DNA of 6,524 nt, taken from NCBI GenBank assembly GCA_021845555.1, contig JAJZVS010000218.1, positions 1 through 6,524 of the forward strand, read 5' to 3'. This document shows, piece by piece, positions 1-6,524 of the stretch (the stretch's first letter is position 1; each line of letters opens with the position of its first letter). The stretch comes from Pseudomonadota bacterium (GTDB taxonomy: Bacteria; Pseudomonadota; Alphaproteobacteria; Acetobacterales; Acetobacteraceae). A program made the position numbers and the translations under genes. The notes beneath the pieces are model-generated. The model was given only the letters and a program-made list of their open reading frames with translations. It made no database searches and was not told the origin of the DNA.

Positions 1-411
1 GGCGCCGAGATGGCGCTGCTGCTCGACCGAGGCGGGTTCGGTGTCGCCCTGGATCACCAGCAGCCGGCGCAGCTGCGCGCGATACTCGCCCGGCACTTCC
101 TGCCAGGCCGGTTCGCCCATGTGCGCCCCGAAGCCGATGCGCCGGCCCTCCACCGCCGGGGCGAGCAGGATGCCCCAGCGGTAGTCGGCCATCTTCACGA
201 AGCCGAAGCGTGCCCAGCCCTCGGGATCGACGCCGACCGCGGTGCGCAGATAAACCTCGGCGTCCTGGAACCCGACCGGGCCGCAGCCCTTCCACCAGTC
301 GATATAGCCGGGATGCCAGGTCTCCAGCGCCTTGCGCAGCCGCGCGTCGGCGTTGAGGCCGACGTTGTTCGGGATGAGCCCGTCGTAGTCGATCGCCATG
401 CCGTCGGGCAT
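1..411 (-). CDS. boxB: Benzoyl-CoA 2,3-epoxidase (oxygenase) subunit BoxB, N-terminal 137 residues, cut by window edge
   Basis: BoxB is the di-iron oxygenase of the aerobic benzoyl-CoA pathway. With the reductase BoxA it converts benzoyl-CoA to the 2,3-epoxide in the cytoplasm. The translation (read from the minus strand) starts MPDGMAIDYDGLIPNNVGLN and shows BoxB-like blocks: LIPNNV at residues 12-17, DVYLRTAV-like EVYLRTAVGVD at 52-62, GFVKMADYRWGILLAP at 70-85 and GDTEPASVEQQRHLG at 122-136. From memory of the Azoarcus BoxB structure, Glu125 in the TEP motif matches the first di-iron ligand (Glu120 there). The remaining ligands would lie beyond the window. The full protein is usually about 470 residues, so roughly 30% is present. 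The start at 411 is preferred over the in-frame ATG at 399 because a GGAGG lies 6 nt upstream of it. It follows boxC by 21 nt, so it is almost certainly cotranscribed. Confidence 0.93.
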   Translation of the reverse strand, partial: MPDGMAIDYDGLIPNNVGLNADARLRKALETWHPGYIDWWKGCGPVGFQDAEVYLRTAVGVDPEGWARFGFVKMADYRWGILLAPAVEGRRIGFGAHMGEPAWQEVPGEYRAQLRRLLVIQGDTEPASVEQQRHLGA

Positions 412-417
412 TTGATG

Positions 418-422
418 CCTCC
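418..422 (-). promoter_or_regulatory. Shine-Dalgarno site of boxB
   Basis: On the minus strand GGAGG sits 6 nt before the ATG at 411, and 18 nt before the alternative ATG at 399. This decides for the longer start. It lies in the 21-nt gap after the boxC stop, which leaves no room for a separate promoter or terminator. Confidence 0.75.
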
Positions 423-432
423 GCTCTTTTGT

Positions 433-2088
433 TCAGACCCGTTCCGGGTCGAATATCGGTTTCACGCCGCTGCCGTAGCGGTGCAGCGCGCCGGCCTCGC
501 CGACCGCGCCGGGGCGCTGGAACACCCAGTTCTGCCACGCCGACAGCCGGCCGAAGATGCGCGTCTCCATCGTCTCCGGCCCGGCGAAGCGCAGATTGGC
601 TTCCATCGCCGAGAGCGCGTCGGGCGAGAAACTCGCGCGTTCTTCCAGCATCACGCGCAGTTCGTCGTCCCAGTCGATCGCATCGATCGCCGCGGTGACC
701 AGCCCGAGTTCGTCCGCCGTCGCCGCGTCCAGCGCCGCCCCGATCGCGCCGTGCGCGCGCCCGACGCTGTCGGGCTCGCCCAGGAAGCGGGTCGCCAGCC
801 GGGTCAGCCCGTTGCCCATCGGGTAGGGACCGAAGTTGAGCGGGCTCAGCGCCAGGCGCGCCGGCGCATGGTTTCCCCCCGGCGCCGGGCCGGCGAACAT
901 GATGGCGCGGTCGGCGGCGAAAGCCAGTTCGGCCAGGGTGCCGGCAAAGCACGACCCCGGCTCGATCAGCGCCACCAGGCTGCGCGAGGTGACATCGAGC
1001 CGCTTCAGCACGCGCTTCCACAGCAGGCGGATTTCGCGCACCAGCCAATCCCCGGCATGCGCCTCCAGCAACGCATCCGCCGCCAATACCGCGGCGGGAT
1101 CGCCCTCGGTGCGCAGCACCCACAGGCCGAGCGCCGGCTCGTTGCTGCGCAGGTGCAGGATCGCGTCGTCGAGTTCGCGCGCCGCGCGCAGCGGCCAGTA
1201 AGCGCAGCCTTCGGCATGGATCCCGGCCAGATCGGTCGGCAGCGCCTCGGGCCCGCGCAGCGTGATCGTCGCCCGGCGCCCGGTGCGGTCGAGTGCGACC
1301 TCGACCGTGGAATACTGCACCGCATCGTCGGTGAACCGGCGTTCCAGCGGCGCCAGCACGATGCCGCGCGCGTGTTCCGGCCGGTCCGAGTCCGCCGCCA
1401 GCGCTTGCGCGCGCGCGGCCACCGCGGCGTCCCAGCGCGAGGGCGGCACGATCTCATCGACCAGCCGCCAGTCGAGCGCGCGGGCCCCGCGCGCGCCTTC
1501 CTCCGTGCAGCAGAACAGATCGGCGCGGTCGCGGCGCACGCGGCGCTTGTCGGTCAGCCGCGTCAGCCCGCCGGTGGCCGGCAGCACGCCGAGCAGCGGC
1601 ACCTCCGGCAGCGCCACCGAGGAGCGCCGGTCGTCGATCAGCAGGATATGCGCGCAGGCGAGCGCCAGTTCGTAGCCGCCGCCGGCCGCGGCGCCGGAGA
1701 CGGCGGCGAGCCAGGGCTGGCGCGATTCGGCCGATGCTTCCTCGATCGCCAGCCTGGTTTCATTCGTGAATTTGCAGAAATTGACCTTGTGGCCGTGGCT
1801 GGCGCGCCCGAGCATGCGGATGTTGGCGCCGGCGCAGAACACGCCCGGCTTGCCCGAGCGCAGCACCACCGCGCGCACCTCCGGATGCTCGAAGCGCAGC
1901 CGCTGCACCGCGTCGGCCAGTTCGATATCCACGCCGAGATCGTAGGAATTGAGCTTGAGCTCGCAGCCGGGGAACAGCGAGGCGGTGGGATCGACATCCA
2001 TCACCAGCTCGGCCACCGGTCCCGAACAGGACAGGCGCCAATGGCGGTAGCGGCTGGGGTGGGTCTGGAAGTCAATCCGCATGCGCAT
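433..2088 (-). CDS. boxC: Benzoyl-CoA-dihydrodiol lyase (2,3-epoxybenzoyl-CoA dihydrolase) BoxC
   Basis: BoxC hydrolyses 2,3-epoxybenzoyl-CoA and opens the ring, releasing formate and 3,4-dehydroadipyl-CoA semialdehyde. The 551 residues match the usual length of about 550. The N-terminal half is a crotonase fold: the oxyanion-hole segment GKPGVFCAGANIRMLG is at 79-94, a BoxC-typical HGHKVNFCKFTNETR at 98-112, and AAVSGAAAGGGYELALAC at 128-145. LPEVPLLGVLPATGGLTR is at 160-177. Glu140 and Glu162 fall where enoyl-CoA hydratase has its two catalytic glutamates. A second, degenerate crotonase-like half follows (about 260-470, with IEPGSCFAGTLAELAFAADR at 375-394). The C-terminal part has YPMGNGLTRLATRFLGEP at 422-439. 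The start is uncertain: an AGGAG lies only 3 nt before the ATG at 2088 but 9 nt before the in-frame ATG at 2082, so a 549-residue form may be the real one. Its start overlaps the stop of the hydrolase gene. No frameshift or missing key residue is seen. Confidence 0.95.
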   Translation of the reverse strand: MRMRIDFQTHPSRYRHWRLSCSGPVAELVMDVDPTASLFPGCELKLNSYDLGVDIELADAVQRLRFEHPEVRAVVLRSGKPGVFCAGANIRMLGRASHGHKVNFCKFTNETRLAIEEASAESRQPWLAAVSGAAAGGGYELALACAHILLIDDRRSSVALPEVPLLGVLPATGGLTRLTDKRRVRRDRADLFCCTEEGARGARALDWRLVDEIVPPSRWDAAVAARAQALAADSDRPEHARGIVLAPLERRFTDDAVQYSTVEVALDRTGRRATITLRGPEALPTDLAGIHAEGCAYWPLRAARELDDAILHLRSNEPALGLWVLRTEGDPAAVLAADALLEAHAGDWLVREIRLLWKRVLKRLDVTSRSLVALIEPGSCFAGTLAELAFAADRAIMFAGPAPGGNHAPARLALSPLNFGPYPMGNGLTRLATRFLGEPDSVGRAHGAIGAALDAATADELGLVTAAIDAIDWDDELRVMLEERASFSPDALSAMEANLRFAGPETMETRIFGRLSAWQNWVFQRPGAVGEAGALHRYGSGVKPIFDPERV

Positions 2089-2877
2089 GGACTCCTGTCA
2101 GTTCGCGAGCAAAATCGGCGATCGAGGCAACCGCGGCGGCGGTCGCCTCGATATGCGGGGAATGCCCGGCCGTCAGCAGGATCGTCCGCACCGGGGCTGG
2201 CACTTCGCGCTCGGCCAGTTTCGCGTGCGCCTCGGTGCCATACGGGTCCTGTCCGCCTTGCAGGATCAGCATCGGGGCGCGGATCCGACGCAGTTCCGCG
2301 GTCAGTTCCAGCACCGCGGGGAAACCGGGATCCAGCCAGGCATCGGCCCAGCCATGGAACGCGCCGTCCACGTCGTCGTGGTGGCGCGCCAGCCGCTCGC
2401 GCAGCGTGCCTTCGCCGTACTGGCGGCGGATCGCGGCGATGCTTTCGACCGACAGCGGTTCGACGAAGAAATGCGGCGCCATCAGCGCCAGCCCCAGGAT
2501 CCGCGGTTCCTGGGGAAAATACGCGCCATACAGCGCGGCGATCGAGGCGCCGTCGGAATGCCCGACCAGAACCGCGCGCCGCACGCCGGCCGCGTCCAGC
2601 ACCCGCCCCAGCACCTCCCGCGCCTCGCGCTGCATGTAGTCGAGCGGGCGGGGCAGGGCGATCGGCGCCGAGCGGCCGTAGCCGAAACGCGAGAAGGCGA
2701 ACACGCCGCAACCGGTGGCCGCCGCCAGCCGCGCCGGGAAGTCCCGCCACAGCCCGACCGAGCCCAGCCCCTCGTGCAGCAGCACGAGGGTGGGCGCTGC
2801 CTCCGGTCCCGGTCCCCACCAGGCGGCCTCGATCCGCCGTCCGTCGAGTTCCAGATCGGCGGTCCGCCGCTCCGCCG

Positions 2878-2881
<4 letters not shown>
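2072..2881 (-). CDS. Alpha/beta-fold hydrolase in the box operon, substrate unknown
   Basis: This is a 269-residue cytoplasmic alpha/beta hydrolase with no signal peptide. The catalytic triad can be placed: the nucleophile Ser109 in the elbow VGHSDG (106-111), the acid Asp212 in LQGGQDPYG (207-215), and the base His240 in TAGHSPH (237-243). The segment LVLLHEGLGSVGLW (32-45) is the usual oxyanion-hole loop after strand 3. The start is a GTG at 2881, whose GTGA overlaps the TGA of the ligase gene by 4 nt, with GAGG 7 nt upstream. This coupling, plus the overlap with boxC downstream, argues for a role in the same pathway. Possible roles, all inferred, are hydrolysis of a lactone or ester formed from a ring-cleavage intermediate, removal of a stalled CoA thioester, or release of benzoate from an ester before activation. 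The nearest sequence style is the meta-cleavage or esterase type of small hydrolases, but I cannot assign one. An ATG-initiated alternative would remove the N-terminal strands, so it is rejected. Confidence 0.9.
2092..2096 (-). promoter_or_regulatory. Shine-Dalgarno site of boxC, inside the end of the hydrolase gene
   Basis: AGGAG on the minus strand lies 3 nt before ATG 2088 and 9 nt before ATG 2082. The 9-nt spacing is the more normal one. The site is within the last codons of the hydrolase gene, as expected for translationally coupled genes. Confidence 0.6.
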
Positions 2882-4449
<1,568 letters not shown>

Positions 4450-4490
4450 GAAGATGGTCTCTTCGGGTTCGGACCCGGCATCATTGGCCG

Positions 4491-4497
4491 CTCCTCC
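4491..4497 (-). promoter_or_regulatory. Strong Shine-Dalgarno sequence with an out-of-frame ATG pair
   Basis: GGAGGAG on the minus strand is followed 6 nt later by ATGATG (starts at 4484 and 4481). This frame is +2 relative to the ligase start at 4449 and runs 44 codons to a stop at 4350-4352, overlapping the ligase 5' end. It is too far (41 nt) from ATG 4449 to serve it directly. It may drive a short leader reading frame, or it may be chance in GC-rich sequence, or it may mark a sequence error that hides the true ligase start. Confidence 0.4.
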
Positions 4498-4511
4498 GGC
4501 CGGACGCAAGC

Positions 4512-4571
4512 GGGATCGCGCCGGCGGGGCGGTTCCGACGGTCCCTTCCGGCGTGTTGGGGGCGCGATCCC
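4512..4571. repeat. Perfect 11-bp inverted repeat in the pepN-ligase gap
   Basis: The plus strand reads GGGATCGCGCC at 4512-4522 and its exact reverse complement GGCGCGATCCC at 4561-4571, with 38 bp between. One arm ends on the first base of the pepN stop codon. In pepN mRNA the arms could close a long stem around a GC-rich loop, but no T-run follows the second arm, so it is not a classic intrinsic terminator. It could be an operator, a processing or stability structure at the end of the pepN transcript, or a coincidence. A 10-bp match to one arm (5642-5651) occurs inside pepN, so partial copies arise by chance here. The rest of the 121-nt gap (4450-4570) holds a small 5-bp hairpin at 4464-4477 and no convincing -35/-10 pair. 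Confidence 0.5.
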
Positions 4572-6524
4572 TACGCCGCCAGGCTTCGCCCCACCATCTC
4601 CCGCGTGTTCCGGCTCAGTCCCGGCGCCTCCAGCACGCGCTGCAGTTCCCCGCGCATCAGCGCCTGCCGCCCCGCGTCCATCCGCCGCCATTGCCCGAGC
4701 GCCGAGACCATCCGGGCCGCCACCTGCGGGTTCATCGGATCGAGCGCCAGGATCGTCTCCGTCAGGAACCGGTAGCCGTCCCCCGATACCGCGTGGAACC
4801 GCACCTGGTTGCCGGCCGAGAAGCTCCCCACCAGCGCGCGCACCCGGTTCGGGTTGCGCAGGTCGAAATCCGCATGCGCGGCGAGCGCCCGCACCGCCGC
4901 GCCGGTCTCGGGCAGCGCCGACATCGCCTGGATCGCGAACCATTTGTCGAGCACCAGAGCATCCCCGTGCCAGCGCGCATGGAACGCGGCGAGCGCCGCC
5001 TCACGCTCCAGACAGGCGACGTTCGCCAGGATCGACAGGGCCGCCAGCGTATCGGTCATGTTGGCGCCGGCATCGAACTGCGCTTTCGCCAGCCGCACGC
5101 TGTCCGGATCGCCGGCCGCCACCAGATACGCCAGGCAGGTGTTGCGCAACGCCCGCCGTCCGATCGCCGCCCCGTCGATCCGGTACGGCCCCGGATCGGC
5201 AAGATGGGCATAGGCGTGGCGCAAGTCCTCGTGCAGCGCCAGGCCGATCGCGCGCCGCGCCGCCTCCCGCGCCGCATGGAGCGCGTCGGGATCGACGATC
5301 TCCTGCTGGTCGGCCAGGAACGCCTCGCCCGGCAGGCTCAGCGCTTCGGCGGCGAACGCCGGATCGGCGGCGGCGCCGGCGAGCGTCGCGGCCGCGGCGT
5401 CGATCATCCCCGGATCGACCGCGATCGGGTGCCCGCCCCGCCAGGACGCCGCCATCTCCAGCAGCCGCAACGCGGCATAGTGCTGGCCCGAATCCCAGCG
5501 CACGAACGGATCGGTATCGTGCGCGGCCAGGAACCGAAGCCGCTCCGGCGCCAGGCCGGCGAGCTTCACCGGCGCGGAGAAGCCGCGCGGCAGGGAGGGC
5601 ACCGGCGGGCCGGGCACATCCACGAACACGAAGTCGGTCTCGGCGCGATCCGCCAGCAGCACGCGCGTCCCGGCCGTCGCGCTGGCCTCCCCGGCCAGGC
5701 GCAGCGGCAGTTCCGCCCCGTCGGCATCCAGCAGGCCGAGCGCGATCGGGATCACCAGCGGCTGCTTGTCCGGCTGGCCCGGCGTCGGCGGCGTGCGCTG
5801 CGCGATGCCGAACCGATAGCGCCGCGTCGCCGGATCGTAGGCGTCCGCGATCGTGACTTCCGGCGTGCCGGCCTGATGGTACCACAGCTTGAAACGCGAC
5901 AGATCCACGCCGGAGGCATCCGCCATCGCGGCGACGAAATCGTCGATCGTCACCGCCTGGTTGTCGTGACGGGCGAAATACAGATCCATCCCGCGGCGGA
6001 ACGCCGCCCGCCCGATGATGGTTGCCATCATCCGGATCACCTCGGCGCCCTTGTTGTAGATCGTCGCGGTATAAAAATTGTCGATCGCCTCGTAGCGGTC
6101 CGGCTGCACCGGGTGGGCGAGGGGCCCCGCGTCCTCGCGGAACTGCGCCGCGCGCAGCGCGCGCACGTCGGCGATCCGCTTCACCGCCGGCGAGCCCTGG
6201 TCCATCGTGAACTCCTGGTCGCGATAGACCGTGAGCCCCTCCTTCAGCGACAACTGGAACCAGTCGCGGCAGGTCACGCGGTTGCCGGTCCAGTTGTGGA
6301 AATACTCGTGGGCGATGACGGACTCGATGCCCTGGTAATCGCCGTCGGTCGCGGTCTCCGGCTTCGCCAGCACGTATTTCGTGTTGAAGACGTTGAGACC
6401 CTTGTTCTCCATCGCCCCCATGTTGAAATCCGCCACGGCGGCGATGTTGAACACATCGAGATCGTATTCCAGCCCGAAGCGTTCCTCGTCCCAGGCCATC
6501 GCCTTCTGCAGCGAGCGCATCGCA
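4571..6524 (-). CDS. pepN: Aminopeptidase N (M1 metallopeptidase, PepN type), C-terminal ~650 residues, 5' end outside window
   Basis: PepN is a cytoplasmic zinc aminopeptidase that removes N-terminal residues from peptides during protein turnover. The reading frame enters at the right edge, and the ATG at 6520 is internal. About 220-230 N-terminal residues are missing compared with the usual 870-880. Counting from that Met, the catalytic domain shows NMGAMENKGLNVF (33-45, the GAMEN substrate-binding loop) and the zinc site HEYFHNWTGNR (71-81) with the third ligand Glu94 in SLKEGLT. The transition-state tyrosine is Tyr155 in TATIYNKGAEV. An Ig-like domain follows (about 218-320, starting AGTPEVTI and including QRTPPTPGQPDKQPL), then the helical C-terminal domain to residue 649, with NPNRVRALVGSF and NPQVAARM near the end. 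It is close in pattern to E. coli PepN throughout. It lies 121 nt upstream of the box genes on the same strand. Functionally it is probably an independent housekeeping neighbour, although readthrough into the operon is possible. Confidence 0.96.
   Translation of the reverse strand, partial: AMRSLQKAMAWDEERFGLEYDLDVFNIAAVADFNMGAMENKGLNVFNTKYVLAKPETATDGDYQGIESVIAHEYFHNWTGNRVTCRDWFQLSLKEGLTVYRDQEFTMDQGSPAVKRIADVRALRAAQFREDAGPLAHPVQPDRYEAIDNFYTATIYNKGAEVIRMMATIIGRAAFRRGMDLYFARHDNQAVTIDDFVAAMADASGVDLSRFKLWYHQAGTPEVTIADAYDPATRRYRFGIAQRTPPTPGQPDKQPLVIPIALGLLDADGAELPLRLAGEASATAGTRVLLADRAETDFVFVDVPGPPVPSLPRGFSAPVKLAGLAPERLRFLAAHDTDPFVRWDSGQHYAALRLLEMAASWRGGHPIAVDPGMIDAAAATLAGAAADPAFAAEALSLPGEAFLADQQEIVDPDALHAAREAARRAIGLALHEDLRHAYAHLADPGPYRIDGAAIGRRALRNTCLAYLVAAGDPDSVRLAKAQFDAGANMTDTLAALSILANVACLEREAALAAFHARWHGDALVLDKWFAIQAMSALPETGAAVRALAAHADFDLRNPNRVRALVGSFSAGNQVRFHAVSGDGYRFLTETILALDPMNPQVAARMVSALGQWRRMDAGRQALMRGELQRVLEAPGLSRNTREMVGRSLAA

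Noticed and set aside
4464..4477. Small hairpin CGGGT-TCGG-ACCCG upstream of the ligase
   Set aside because: A five-bp stem is common by chance in sequence this rich in G and C. There is no T-run and no conserved context visible, so I do not call it a terminator or riboswitch.

Overview
This GC-rich window carries five protein genes, all on the minus strand. In transcription order, from high to low coordinates, they are the C-terminal three quarters of aminopeptidase N (pepN), a benzoate-CoA ligase, an alpha/beta-fold hydrolase, benzoyl-CoA-dihydrodiol lyase (boxC), and the N-terminal part of benzoyl-CoA 2,3-epoxidase (boxB), which runs off the left edge. The strong G/C bias at third codon positions and the protein sequences suggest a proteobacterium. 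A high-GC alphaproteobacterium is my best guess, but nothing here fixes the genus.

The last four genes form a compact catabolic operon for the aerobic CoA-dependent ('box') route of benzoate degradation. The ligase makes benzoyl-CoA. BoxB, with the reductase BoxA (not in the window), epoxidises the ring. BoxC then opens the ring hydrolytically, giving formate and 3,4-dehydroadipyl-CoA semialdehyde. The joints are tight: ligase and hydrolase share a 4-nt stop/start overlap, the hydrolase stop lies inside the start region of boxC, and boxC and boxB are 21 nt apart. The hydrolase is the least defined member. Its catalytic triad is visible but its substrate is not. boxA, boxD (semialdehyde dehydrogenase) and boxR are not in the window. 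boxA could lie beyond the left edge.

The only real non-coding stretch is the 121-nt gap between pepN and the ligase (4450-4570). It holds a perfect 11-bp inverted repeat that begins at the pepN stop codon. It also holds a strong Shine-Dalgarno sequence whose nearest ATG is out of frame with the ligase, so the ligase start deserves a second look. I found no RNA genes, mobile elements, CRISPR arrays or clear sigma-70 promoter. The very long plus-strand open frame (10-5856) is an antisense artefact of base composition. I see no unknown system here. The most open biological question is what the operon's hydrolase does.
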